Translations under genes and position numbers: made by a program
In this document: piece after piece, positions 1-9,600 of the stretch
Numbering within the stretch: position 1 is the first letter of the stretch
How the letters are laid out: every line of letters starts with the position of its first letter
DNA from: Lachnospiraceae bacterium AM93-12TA
GTDB taxonomy: Bacteria; Bacillota; Clostridia; Lachnospirales; Lachnospiraceae
DNA: 64,000 bases
Reading direction: 5' to 3'
Assembly: GCA_027698105.1 (NCBI GenBank)
Contig: JAQERH010000002.1
Coordinates: 1-64,000 of the forward strand
The notes under the pieces: model-generated
What the model was told of the DNA's origin: nothing
What the model saw: the letters and a program-made list of their open reading frames with translations, nothing else
The model's database searches: none

Positions 1-5
1 GCGGT

Positions 6-37
6 AAATTCCACCGCATAAGAGGACGGTGGAATTT
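6..37. terminator. Hairpin at window start, probable end of upstream transcript
   Basis: An 11-bp perfect inverted repeat (AAATTCCACCG at 6-16, CGGTGGAATTT at 27-37) with a 10-nt loop. The A/T-rich flanks could act as U-tracts in either direction. In Firmicutes tsf commonly precedes pyrH, so this may end that upstream transcript; the upstream gene is outside the window. Confidence 0.5.
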
Positions 38-99
38 AAAATTTCATTTTAGACGTTAAAAATTTCATAAAAATTCCCCTCGCGCAAACCCGCATTTTG

Positions 100-108
100 T
101 GGTACAAT
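100..108 (+). promoter_or_regulatory. Extended -10 promoter for pyrH
   Basis: TACAAT at 103-108 is preceded directly by TGG, giving an extended -10 element. No good -35 is present at 17 nt. It leaves a leader of about 120 nt before pyrH, in which I recognise no structure. Confidence 0.45.
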
Positions 109-237
109 AGCCTCAAGCGGGCAGAAAGCGAGGATCTGCACGCCGGGTATCCTGACGGTTCTTTCACAGTTCCGCTGGATTTCCGGCTGTTTTTCCGTAT
201 TTTGCCCCCATTACAAGATAGCAGGGAGATCAGATTT

Positions 238-939
238 ATGGAAATGAAACGCGTATTGCTGAAATTAAGCGGTGAAGCCCTGGCAGGAGAGAAGAAGACT
301 GGCTTCGATGAGGAGACAGTGAAGGAAGTTGCCAGACAGGTGAAGCTGGCTGTGGACGCAGGCATTGAGGTCGGCGTGGTAATCGGAGGCGGAAACTTCT
401 GGAGAGGCCGCCAGAGCAATGCCATTGACCGTACAAAGGCAGATCAGATCGGTATGCTGGCTACAGTGATGAACTGTATCTATGTTTCCGAGATTTTCAG
501 AAGCACAGGCATGGATACTGAGATTCTGACGCCGTTTGCTGTAGGCGCTATGACAAAGCTCTTTTCCAAGGACAGAGCCAATAAATATTTTAAGCAGGGC
601 AAGGTAGTATTTTTCGCAGGCGGTACGGGACACCCGTACTTCTCTACAGATACAGGCGTGGCTTTAAGAGCCATTGAGATGGAGGCTGACTGCATTCTGT
701 TAGCGAAGGCGATTGACGGAGTCTATGACAGCGATCCGAAGCTGAATCCTGAGGCGAAGAAATATGATACCATTTCCATTCAGGAAGTGATTGATAAGCA
801 GCTGGCTGTGGTGGATTTGACAGCTTCCATTATGTGTATGGAGAACCACATTCCCATGGCAGTATTCAGCTTAAATGAGAAAGACGGCATTGCAAATGCG
901 ATGCAGGGGAAAATAAACGGCACAGTAGTGACCGCATAA
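238..939 (+). CDS. pyrH: Uridylate kinase PyrH
   Basis: UMP kinase of the amino acid kinase fold; phosphorylates UMP to UDP in cytosolic pyrimidine nucleotide synthesis. The 233-residue product begins MEMKRVLLKLSGEAL, the usual PyrH N-terminus, and contains the VVIGGGNFWRG phosphate-binding loop and a conserved DxxTASIMCMEN region near the C-terminus. Length is normal for the family. The frame is open upstream to about position 97, but ATG 238 follows GGGAG at 225-229 and matches the family start. frr follows 14 nt downstream, the common bacterial pyrH-frr pair, so both are probably co-transcribed. Known PyrH enzymes are regulated by UTP and GTP; that is family knowledge, not seen here. Confidence 0.96.
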   Translation: MEMKRVLLKLSGEALAGEKKTGFDEETVKEVARQVKLAVDAGIEVGVVIGGGNFWRGRQSNAIDRTKADQIGMLATVMNCIYVSEIFRSTGMDTEILTPFAVGAMTKLFSKDRANKYFKQGKVVFFAGGTGHPYFSTDTGVALRAIEMEADCILLAKAIDGVYDSDPKLNPEAKKYDTISIQEVIDKQLAVVDLTASIMCMENHIPMAVFSLNEKDGIANAMQGKINGTVVTA

Positions 940-953
940 CAGGAGGATTTTTT

Positions 954-1508
954 ATGCAGGAGAGAATGAAAGTATTTGAGGATAAGATGGAGAAATCCTA
1001 TGACGCATTATTAAATGAGTTCAGCTCCATCCGCGCAGGACGTGCCAATCCGCATGTATTAGATAAATTAAAGGTAGATTACTACGGAGCGCCGACACCG
1101 CTTCAGCAGGTTGCTAATATCTCTGTTCCGGAGCCGAGAATGATTCAGATTCAGCCATGGGAGAAGAGTCTGATCAAAGCCATTGAGAAGGCGATTCTGA
1201 CTTCTGATCTGGGCATTAACCCGAACAATGACGGTTCTATTATCCGTCTGATTTTCCCGGAGCTTACAGAGGAGCGCAGAAAAGAGCTGGCTAAGGATGT
1301 GAAAAAGAAGGGTGAGGGCGCTAAGGTTGCTGTGAGAAATATCCGCCGTGACGCCAATGATACCTTTAAGAAGCTGGAGAAAGCCAACGAGATTTCTGAG
1401 GACGATTTATCAGATGCAGAGGAGAAAATCCAGAAGCTGACCGATAAGATGATCGACAAGATCGACAAGGCTGTTGACACTAAGACAAAAGAGATCATGA
1501 CAGTATAA
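954..1508 (+). CDS. frr: Ribosome recycling factor
   Basis: RRF, which with EF-G splits the post-termination ribosome into subunits. The 184-residue length is typical. Visible hallmarks are the SIRAGRANPHVLDKL segment near the N-terminus, the domain II region around DYYGAPTPL, and the C-terminal helical region with RRDANDTFKKLEK. AGGAGG at 941-946 precedes the ATG at good spacing. It is the second gene of the pyrH-frr pair and is followed immediately by a strong hairpin terminator. Confidence 0.97.
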   Translation: MQERMKVFEDKMEKSYDALLNEFSSIRAGRANPHVLDKLKVDYYGAPTPLQQVANISVPEPRMIQIQPWEKSLIKAIEKAILTSDLGINPNNDGSIIRLIFPELTEERRKELAKDVKKKGEGAKVAVRNIRRDANDTFKKLEKANEISEDDLSDAEEKIQKLTDKMIDKIDKAVDTKTKEIMTV

Positions 1509-1516
1509 AATTTACC

Positions 1517-1545
1517 GGGGCAGGAACTCCTGCCCCTTATTTTTC
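1517..1545 (+). terminator. Rho-independent terminator after frr
   Basis: GGGGCAGG (1517-1524) pairs with CCTGCCCC (1529-1536) around a 4-nt loop, followed by TTATTTTT. It separates pyrH-frr from the lipid gene cluster, or acts as an attenuator because uppS begins only about 17 nt later. Confidence 0.8.
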
Positions 1546-1561
1546 GTGGTGGGAGGATATG

Positions 1562-2284
1562 ATGGAAACAGATACTTCTAAAATGGTAATTCCGGCTCAT
1601 GTGGCTCTTATTCTCGATGGAAACGGAAGATGGGCGAAAAAGAGAGGCCTTCCCAGAACAGCCGGACATAAGCAGGGCTGTATTACGGTGGAGAAAACAG
1701 TAGAAGACGCTGCCAGGCTTGGAATCAGGTATCTGACCGTTTATGGATTCTCTACAGAGAACTGGAAGCGGTCTGTGGAGGAAGTCAGCGCCCTGATGCA
1801 GCTGTTCCGTTACTACTTAAAAAGACTTTTAAAAATTGCCAAGGCAAATAATGTCCGTGTTAAAATGATCGGAGACAGAACACGTTTTGACAGCGATATT
1901 ATTGAGGGCATTAACCGGCTGGAGCAGGAGACGGCAGCCAATACCGGGATGACCTTTGTCATTGCCGTGAATTATGGAGGCCGTGATGAAATTCGCCGGG
2001 CAGTCAGCCGCATGATGCGGGATGCCCAGGCAGGTATTCTCAGTCCAGATCAGGTGACAGAGGATACGGTGGCTTCTTATCTGGATACGGCAGGAATTCC
2101 GGATCCGGATCTTTTAATCCGCACCAGTGGAGAGATTCGCCTGTCTAATTATCTGCTCTGGCAGCTGGCTTACAGCGAAATTTATATTACTGACTGCCTG
2201 TGGCCGGACTTTAACCGGGATGAGCTGGTAAAGGCCATTGCCCAGTACAGCAAAAGAGAACGGCGGTTCGGCGGCGCGAAGTAG
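1562..2284 (+). CDS. uppS: Undecaprenyl diphosphate synthase
   Basis: cis-Prenyltransferase that extends FPP with IPP units to C55 undecaprenyl diphosphate, the lipid carrier for peptidoglycan. The product (240 aa) has the catalytic LDGNGRWAKKRG motif (Asp nucleating Mg-diphosphate binding), the YGFSTENWKR stretch and the C-terminal DLLIRTSGEIRLSNYLLWQ signature. Two adjacent ATGs (1559, 1562) are possible; GGGAGG at 1551-1556 fits 1562 better. cdsA, dxr, rseP and ispG follow on the same strand. The cluster joins isoprenoid precursor supply (dxr, ispG) with its use. Confidence 0.97.
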   Translation: METDTSKMVIPAHVALILDGNGRWAKKRGLPRTAGHKQGCITVEKTVEDAARLGIRYLTVYGFSTENWKRSVEEVSALMQLFRYYLKRLLKIAKANNVRVKMIGDRTRFDSDIIEGINRLEQETAANTGMTFVIAVNYGGRDEIRRAVSRMMRDAQAGILSPDQVTEDTVASYLDTAGIPDPDLLIRTSGEIRLSNYLLWQLAYSEIYITDCLWPDFNRDELVKAIAQYSKRERRFGGAK

Positions 2285-2302
2285 CAGAGAGGGGGAAGTG
2301 TC

Positions 2303-3103
2303 ATGTTTACAACCAGACTGATCAGCGGAATTGTGCTTGTAATTCTGGCTATTTTAATTGTCGGAACTGGCGGAACCCTTCTGTTTGCCGTTACGGCAGC
2401 CCTGTCTCTGATTGGAATGTTTGAGCTGTACCGGGTGGTGCAGATAGAAAAAAAGGCTCCTGGTATTGCCGGGTATGCAGCCGGGATTTTTTATTATGGC
2501 CTTTTGTGGTTTCACAAAGAGGAATATATTGTACTGATGGCCATTATGGCTCTTATGGTGCTGATGGCTATCTATGTAGTTACCTTTCCCCACTATAAGA
2601 CGGAACAGGTAACTGTAGCGTTTTTTGGTATTTTTTACCTGGCTGTCATGCTGTCCTACCTGTATCAGGTACGCTCCATGGCTGATGGAAAATACCTGGT
2701 ATGGCTGATCGTTTTAAGCTCCTGGGGCTGCGATACCTTTGCCTACTGTGCCGGAAAAATGTTTGGAAAACATAAGCTGACACCTGTGCTGAGCCCGAAA
2801 AAGACGGTAGAAGGCGCAGTGGGAGGCGTGTTGGGAGCTGCCCTTCTGGGAATGATTTTCGGCACTTTATTCGGCGGACAGATGGAGGAAATCGTAAGTC
2901 CTGCTGTTCTCTGCGCCATAGCCTGCGCCATAGCGGCAGTGATTTCACAGATCGGGGATCTGGCTGCTTCTGCCATTAAGAGAAATCATGATGTGAAAGA
3001 TTATGGCCGTCTGATTCCAGGCCATGGAGGTGTGCTGGATCGGTTTGACAGCATGATTTTTACAGCTCCGGCCATTTTCTTTGCCCTGACGCTGTTAGGC
3101 TAG
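2303..3103 (+). CDS. cdsA: Phosphatidate cytidylyltransferase (CDP-DAG synthase)
   Basis: Integral membrane enzyme forming CDP-diacylglycerol from phosphatidate and CTP, the branch point of phospholipid synthesis. The 266-residue protein has multiple hydrophobic helices from residue 5 onward and the CDS signature near the C-terminus (KDYGRLIPGHGGVLDRFDS, with conserved Asp/His/Gly residues). GGGGGAAG lies before the ATG. It sits between uppS and dxr, the conserved order in Firmicutes. Confidence 0.95.
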   Translation: MFTTRLISGIVLVILAILIVGTGGTLLFAVTAALSLIGMFELYRVVQIEKKAPGIAGYAAGIFYYGLLWFHKEEYIVLMAIMALMVLMAIYVVTFPHYKTEQVTVAFFGIFYLAVMLSYLYQVRSMADGKYLVWLIVLSSWGCDTFAYCAGKMFGKHKLTPVLSPKKTVEGAVGGVLGAALLGMIFGTLFGGQMEEIVSPAVLCAIACAIAAVISQIGDLAASAIKRNHDVKDYGRLIPGHGGVLDRFDSMIFTAPAIFFALTLLG

Positions 3104-3163
3104 AGTCCTACAAGAACTTAAACGGGAGTTTGATACATAATTTTTCAGAATACGGAGGAAGAC

Positions 3164-4309
3164 ATGAAGAAAATTGCAATTCTGGGTTCCACCGGTTCCA
3201 TCGGAACACAGACACTGGAAGTGGTGAGAAATAACGGTGACATTGAGGTGACAGCTCTGGCAGCGGGAAAAAATATTACGCTTCTGGAGCAGCAGATCCG
3301 GGAATTCCGGCCAAAGCTTGCGGCTGTGTGGGATGAGGCAGATGCAAAAACGCTAAGGAATGCAGTAAGGGATCTGGACGTTCAGATCCGGTCTGGAATG
3401 GATGGCCTGATTGACGTCTGCACAGAACCGTCTGCTGAGATTGTGGTGACGGCTATTGTGGGAATGATTGGAATCCGCCCGACCATTGCAGCCATGAAGG
3501 CAGGAAAGGATATTGCTCTGGCAAACAAGGAAACCCTTGTAACAGCCGGACATATTATTATGCCGTTAGCGAAACAGACTGGAGTGAAGATTCTGCCGGT
3601 AGATAGTGAACACAGCGCGATTTTCCAGTGCTTAAATGGAGAAACACATAATAAAATACATAAGATTCTTCTGACTGCTTCCGGCGGCCCTTTTCGTGGA
3701 AGGACGAGAGAGCAGATGAAGGAGATTCAGGTGGAGGATGCACTGAAGCATCCGAACTGGACCATGGGCAGAAAAATTACCATTGACAGCTCCACTATGG
3801 TCAATAAGGGACTGGAAGTGATGGAGGCCAGGTGGCTGTTTGGAGTGTCTATGGATCAGGTGCAGGTAGTAGTTCAGCCCCAGAGTGTGATTCATTCCAT
3901 GGTAGAATTCGAGGACGGCGCTGTGATTGCTCAGCTGGGAACCCCGGATATGAAGCTTCCTATCCAATATGCACTGTATTACCCCGAGAGAAGATTTCTG
4001 CCTGGAGAGCGTTTAGATTTTACGAAACCTGGGCAGATTACCTTTGAGGCGCCTGATTATGAAAATTTCCGCGGCCTGGCTCTGGCCAGAGAAGCAGGAA
4101 AGCGGGGCGGCTCTCTTCCGACTGTGTTTAACGCAGCTAATGAACTGGCGGTAGCAGCATTTTTAGACAGAAAAATCAGCTATCTGGCAATTACAGATAT
4201 GATTGAAGCTGCTATGGATCATCACAAGGTAATTGAAAATCCTTCTGTGGAGGAGATTTTAGGCGCAGAGCAGGAAGCCTATGAATATTTGAGACATCAT
4301 TTTTTATAA
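3164..4309 (+). CDS. dxr: 1-deoxy-D-xylulose 5-phosphate reductoisomerase
   Basis: DXR catalyses the NADPH-dependent rearrangement and reduction of DXP to MEP, the committed step of the MEP isoprenoid pathway. The 381-residue product has the N-terminal NADPH motif GSTGSIGTQTLEVV, ALANKETLV, the metal/substrate segment PVDSEHSAIFQCL, and SGGPFRGRTREQM, the flexible catalytic loop region. GGAGGAAG precedes the ATG. The pathway partner ispG lies two genes downstream. Confidence 0.97.
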   Translation: MKKIAILGSTGSIGTQTLEVVRNNGDIEVTALAAGKNITLLEQQIREFRPKLAAVWDEADAKTLRNAVRDLDVQIRSGMDGLIDVCTEPSAEIVVTAIVGMIGIRPTIAAMKAGKDIALANKETLVTAGHIIMPLAKQTGVKILPVDSEHSAIFQCLNGETHNKIHKILLTASGGPFRGRTREQMKEIQVEDALKHPNWTMGRKITIDSSTMVNKGLEVMEARWLFGVSMDQVQVVVQPQSVIHSMVEFEDGAVIAQLGTPDMKLPIQYALYYPERRFLPGERLDFTKPGQITFEAPDYENFRGLALAREAGKRGGSLPTVFNAANELAVAAFLDRKISYLAITDMIEAAMDHHKVIENPSVEEILGAEQEAYEYLRHHFL

Positions 4310-4339
4310 ACCATAATAAAAGAGAGGACAGGTGGTAGA

Positions 4340-5560
4340 TTGTTAAGTTTGCTTGCGGCGATTCTGGTATTCGGACTGATTATTCTGTTCCATGAATTTG
4401 GCCATTTTCTATTTGCAAAACTGGGGGGAATCTGCGTTTTGGAGTTTTCTCTTGGAATGGGGCCAAGACTGCTCAGCTTTAAGAGAGGGGATACCAGATA
4501 TTCGCTGAAGCTTCTGCCTTTCGGAGGATCCTGCATGATGCTGGGAGAGGATGAGGATCCGGAGGACTTTGAGGAAAAAGCAGGGAAGGATATCCGGAAA
4601 AAAAGTGAAATGCTTCTGCATGAAGGGGAGAAATCCTTCTCTTCTGAAGCTGAAACAGACCCGGCAGAGAGCGTTCTGGAGGAGGATATCCGGCAGACAG
4701 AGCAGGAGGGGGGAATCCCCATCCGGTATGCGCCGGACGGCACGCCGGTGAGAGGCCTGGCTTTCCACGAGGCATCTGTGTTCACCCGTTTTCTTACCAT
4801 TGCAGCGGGACCGGTATTTAACTTTATCCTGGCTCTCGTCTGCGGAATTGCCGTGGTGGCTTATGCGGGATGCCAGCCGCCGGAAATTTTCAAGGTTCAG
4901 GAAGGCTCTCCGGCAGCAGAGGCAGGCCTTCAGCCGGGGGATGTAATTACCAGGATCAACGGAAAAAAGGTGCATCTCTATCAGGAGGTGGCCATGCAGA
5001 ACACCTTCCATCCCGGAGAAACCATGAATCTGGAGTACAGGAGAGGAGAGGATATCCATAAAGCGACAGTAACTCCCGCTTACTCTGAGGCAGAAGGAAG
5101 CTATCTGATGGGTATTGCCGGTGGGATTCCCAGAGCGCCGAGATCTCTGTTTGAGACAGTTCAGTACAGTGTCTATGAATTCCGCTACCTGGTAAACCTG
5201 ACGTTCCAGAGTCTGAAAATGCTGGTTACCGGCCAGATGTCCAGAAAGGATGTGGCAGGCCCGGTGGGCATTGTGGTCATGATTGACAAGACAGTGGAAG
5301 AGAGCAGCAGCTATGGAATCATGACTGTGCTGATTACACTGGCTAATATGTGCCTGGTTTTAAGTGCCAATCTGGGTATCATGAATCTGCTTCCCATTCC
5401 TGCGCTGGACGGAGGACGTCTCGTCTTTATCCTGATTGAGGCGGTTCGGGGAAAACCTGTGGATCCGGAAAAAGAAGGCATGATTCACATGGCAGGCATG
5501 GCAGTTCTCATGGTGCTGATGGTTGTGATCTTATTTAATGATATTGCAAATCTGTTGTGA
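4340..5560 (+). CDS. rseP: RseP-type site-2 intramembrane metalloprotease
   Basis: Zinc membrane protease of the RseP/RasP family, which performs regulated intramembrane proteolysis of anti-sigma factors and remnant signal peptides. HEFGH (residues 18-22) in the first helix is the zinc site; a single PDZ domain follows AGLQPGDVITRING; the third catalytic motif is NLLPIPALDGGR near the C-terminus. The start is TTG, just after GGTGG. At 406 residues it is longer than many Firmicutes homologues. The surplus is a charged Glu/Lys-rich stretch at about residues 72-135, between MLGEDEDPEDFEEK and FHEASVFTRFL. Confidence 0.94.
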   Translation: MLSLLAAILVFGLIILFHEFGHFLFAKLGGICVLEFSLGMGPRLLSFKRGDTRYSLKLLPFGGSCMMLGEDEDPEDFEEKAGKDIRKKSEMLLHEGEKSFSSEAETDPAESVLEEDIRQTEQEGGIPIRYAPDGTPVRGLAFHEASVFTRFLTIAAGPVFNFILALVCGIAVVAYAGCQPPEIFKVQEGSPAAEAGLQPGDVITRINGKKVHLYQEVAMQNTFHPGETMNLEYRRGEDIHKATVTPAYSEAEGSYLMGIAGGIPRAPRSLFETVQYSVYEFRYLVNLTFQSLKMLVTGQMSRKDVAGPVGIVVMIDKTVEESSSYGIMTVLITLANMCLVLSANLGIMNLLPIPALDGGRLVFILIEAVRGKPVDPEKEGMIHMAGMAVLMVLMVVILFNDIANLL

Positions 5561-5575
5561 TCGGAGGAATCTATT

Positions 5576-6652
5576 ATGACATACAGAGCTTCAACGAAAC
5601 CAGTTCAAATCGGAAACCGCATCATTGGCGGCGGAAATCCTGTTTTGATTCAGTCTATGTGCAATACAAAGACCGAGGACAGTGCATCTACGATTGCCCA
5701 GATTCTGGAACTGGAGCGGGCTGGCTGTGATATTATCCGGGTAGCTGTTCCTACTATGGAGGCGGCGGAAAGTCTGAAAACCATCAAAAAAGCTATCCAT
5801 ATTCCTTTAGTAGCTGATATTCATTTCGACTACCGTCTGGCTATCGCAGCCATTGAATGCGGAGCTGATAAAATCAGGATTAACCCTGGAAACATCGGTT
5901 CTGAAGAACGGGTACAGGCGGTTGTGGATAAGGCGAAGGAATACGGAGTCCCTATCCGGGTAGGCGTCAACAGCGGTTCCCTGGAGAAGCATCTGATTGA
6001 AAAGTACGGCGGTGTGACGGCAGAAGGAATTGTGGAGAGCGCTCTTGACAAAGCGGCTTTAATTGAGCGTATGGGATATGACAATCTGGTACTCAGCATC
6101 AAGTCGTCAGACGTTCTGATGTGTGTCAAAGCCCATGAGCTGATTGCCAGACAGACGCCTTATCCGCTTCATGTGGGAATCACAGAGGCCGGAACTGTGC
6201 TTTCTGGAAATATTAAATCTGCCATCGGCCTGGGTCTGATTTTAAATCAGGGCATCGGAGATACCATCCGTGTTTCCCTGACAGGAAATCCTGTGGAAGA
6301 AGTCAAATCCGCCAAGCTGATTTTAAAAACCCTGGGCCTTCGGACCGGCGGTGTGGAGGTGGTTTCCTGCCCTACCTGCGGACGGACCCAGATCGATCTG
6401 ATTGGTCTTGCAAACCAGGTGGAAAACATGGTACAGGAATATCCGCTGGACATTAAGGTGGCGGTTATGGGCTGTGTTGTCAATGGTCCTGGAGAGGCCA
6501 GAGAGGCGGATCTTGGCATTGCCGGAGGAATCGGAGAGGGACTTCTTTTTAAGAAGGGACAGGTTATCCGCAAGGTTCCTGAGAAAGAACTGTTAAATGC
6601 CCTGAAGGCAGAGCTGGATCAAATGCTTGTGGATGCAGGTGAGAAGGAATGA
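5576..6652 (+). CDS. ispG: 4-hydroxy-3-methylbut-2-enyl diphosphate synthase
   Basis: IspG (GcpE) reductively converts MEcPP to HMBPP using a [4Fe-4S] cluster. The 358-residue protein has the TIM-barrel N-terminal half with the ADIHFDYRLA motif. The cluster cysteines are in CPTCGRTQIDL (two) and MGCVVNGPGEA (one). GGAGGAAT precedes ATG. The TGA stop overlaps the polC ATG by 4 nt (ATGA), so translation is probably coupled. Confidence 0.97.
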   Translation: MTYRASTKPVQIGNRIIGGGNPVLIQSMCNTKTEDSASTIAQILELERAGCDIIRVAVPTMEAAESLKTIKKAIHIPLVADIHFDYRLAIAAIECGADKIRINPGNIGSEERVQAVVDKAKEYGVPIRVGVNSGSLEKHLIEKYGGVTAEGIVESALDKAALIERMGYDNLVLSIKSSDVLMCVKAHELIARQTPYPLHVGITEAGTVLSGNIKSAIGLGLILNQGIGDTIRVSLTGNPVEEVKSAKLILKTLGLRTGGVEVVSCPTCGRTQIDLIGLANQVENMVQEYPLDIKVAVMGCVVNGPGEAREADLGIAGGIGEGLLFKKGQVIRKVPEKELLNALKAELDQMLVDAGEKE

Positions 6653-9600
6653 AGCCTTTCTTAGAAGTATTTCCTGATTTACATATTACAGATAACCTGC
6701 GGGAGCTTTTAGAACTGGTGGAGGTGGAACGTGTCACCGCCTCCAGGGACAGAAGCTCTATTCGCGTTTATATTGTATGTTCCAGACTGATCCACAAGCA
6801 GAATATTTACGGGCTGGAGAAGGGAATCAAGGATCAGCTGTTTCCAGGCAAGAGAGTTACTATTAAAATCCAGGAAAAGTTTAAATTATCCGGCCAGTAC
6901 ACTCCAGAGAAGCTTCTGATGGTCTATAAAGACAGTATTTTAATGGAGCTGAAAAATTACAGTATTCTTCTTTACAACATGTTTCGCAAGGCGGAGTGCA
7001 GTTTTCCGAAACAGGATGTGATGGAGATGATTCTGGAAGATACCATGATCGCCAGGGATAAGACTTTTGAGCTTAAACGGGTGCTGGAAAAGATCTTTAC
7101 AGAACGGTGCGGCCTGCCTCTGGAAATCCACGAAGAGTACCGGATTCCTCAGAAAAAAACACTGGATCCAGCTGTTGTTTCCTATCCTTCCGGTGAAACT
7201 AGGTCTGGAGACCAGCCTGGAGCGGGCGATGCCTATGATCCGGGCTACAGCGCTTACCTTGACGCCATGGCTGCTTCGGGAGATGCAGTTGCCGGAGCAG
7301 AGGAAGAGACAGTACCGTTTTATGACGGGACTGTTTACACTCCATCGGCTGAGCCAGAAAAACCGGCTGGCCAGCTGAAAACAGCAGCTCCCACAGCAGG
7401 GGAGAAAACTGCCCGGAAAGCAGCAAAGCAGGACTTTGGCAAAAAGGAATTCAAAAAGAGAGAGTCCGGCCGCTTCGGAGGATATCGCCGTTCCGAAGAT
7501 CCGGACGTGCTTTATGGCCGGGGTTTTGATGACGATACGATTGAGATCCATCAAATCGAAGGCGAGATCGGAGAGGTAACGATTCGCGGAAAGATTTTGA
7601 CCTGCGAAGTCAGAGAACTGAGAAGCGGAAAACAGTTGTTTATTTTCACCATCACTGATTTTACTGATACCATTGGAGTGAAAATTTTTGCCAAGGAGGA
7701 GGCGGTTGACGATTTGAAAGCTGCCACAGCTCCAGGGCAGTTTGTCCGCTTAAAAGGAGTGGCTACCATCGACCGCTTCGATGGGGAGCTGACCCTGGGA
7801 TCAGTTGTAGGAATCAAGAAATGTGAGGACTTTACAGGGAAACGCATGGACAACAGCCCTGTAAAACGGGTGGAGCTTCACTGCCATACGAAAATGAGCG
7901 ATATGGACGGCGTTTCCGAAGTAAAGGATCTGATTAAACGGGCAAAAAAATGGGGAATGGATGCCATCGCAGTGACGGATCACGGCTGTGTCCAGGCTTT
8001 TCCTGACGCCAACCATGCAGTGGAAAAGGGAGATGGCTTTAAGGTTCTCTACGGAGTGGAGGGCTATCTGGTAGATGATATGAAACAGCTGGCAGAGGAT
8101 GAAAAGGGGCAGTCTCTGGATCATACCTGTGTTGTGTTTGATATTGAGACCACCGGCTTCAGTCCTTTAAAAAATAAAATAATTGAAATTGGCGCAGTAA
8201 AAGTGGAAAACGGAAAAATTACAGACAAATTTTCCACCTTTGTCAATCCGGAGGTTCCGATTCCCTTTGAGATTGAAAGACTGACCAGCATCAGTGACAA
8301 CATGGTGCTGCATGCGCCTACCATTGAACAGGTGCTTCCTGAATTTCTGGAATTCTGCAAAGATGCGGTCATGGTGGCCCACAATGCTTCTTTTGACATG
8401 AGCTTCATGAAGCATAACGCCATGCTTCAGGGAAAGAGCTTTGAGCCTACGATTTTGGATACGGTTTCCATGGCCCGTTTCCTCCTGCCTAATCTTCATC
8501 GGTTTAAGCTGGACACAGTGGCCAAGGAATTAAAAATTTCCCTGGAAAACCACCACCGGGCAGTAGACGATGCGGGAGCCACAGCAGAAATTTTTGTGAA
8601 ATTCGTGGAAATGCTGAAAAAACGGGGAATTGAAAACCTGACTCAGCTCAATGAACACAGCCGGATGAGCGTGGAGACTATCCGGAAAATGCCGACGAAC
8701 CACATTATTATTCTGGCGAAAAATGACATTGGACGGATTAATCTGTACCGTCTTGTATCAGATTCCAACCTGATCTACTATGCAAAGCGGCCCAGGATTC
8801 CGAAAAGTGAAATCCTCAAGTATAGAGAAGGGCTGATCATCGGCTCCGCCTGCGAGGCGGGAGAGCTTTATCAGGCTCTTCTTCGAGGCGTACCGGAGGC
8901 GGAAATCAATAAGATTGCTGAGTTTTACGACTATCTGGAGATCCAGCCTCTGGGGAACAACAGCTTTATGCTGAGAGATGAGAAGAGCGTTGTAAAATCA
9001 GAGGAAGATTTAAAAGATCTGAACCGGAAGATTGTGGAGCTGGGAGAGCGGTTTAACAAGCCGGTCTGCGCTACCTGTGACGTTCATTTCCTGGATCCGG
9101 AGGACGAGGTTTATCGGCGGATTATCATGGCTGGAAAGGGATTTAAGGACTGTGACGATCAGCCGCCTCTCTATCTGCGTACCACAGAGGAGATGCTGCA
9201 GGAATTTGAGTATCTGGGAAGCGATAAGGCAGAGGAAGTAGTGATTACAAATACCAGAAAAATTGCCGCCATGTGTGAGAGAATTTCTCCTGTCCGTCCA
9301 GACAAATGTCCTCCAGTGATTCCGGATTCTGATGAGATGCTTAGGAATATCTGTTACAACAGGGCTCATGAGATGTACGGGGAAAACCTTCCAAAAATCG
9401 TAGTGGAGCGTCTGGAGAGAGAATTGAATTCCATCATTTCCAACGGTTTTGCGGTAATGTACATCATTGCTCAGAAGCTGGTATGGAAATCAAACGAGGA
9501 CGGCTATCTGGTAGGATCCCGTGGTTCTGTCGGATCTTCCTTTGTGGCCACCATGTCGGGAATTACAGAGGTAAATCCTTTAAGTCCCCACTATTACTGT

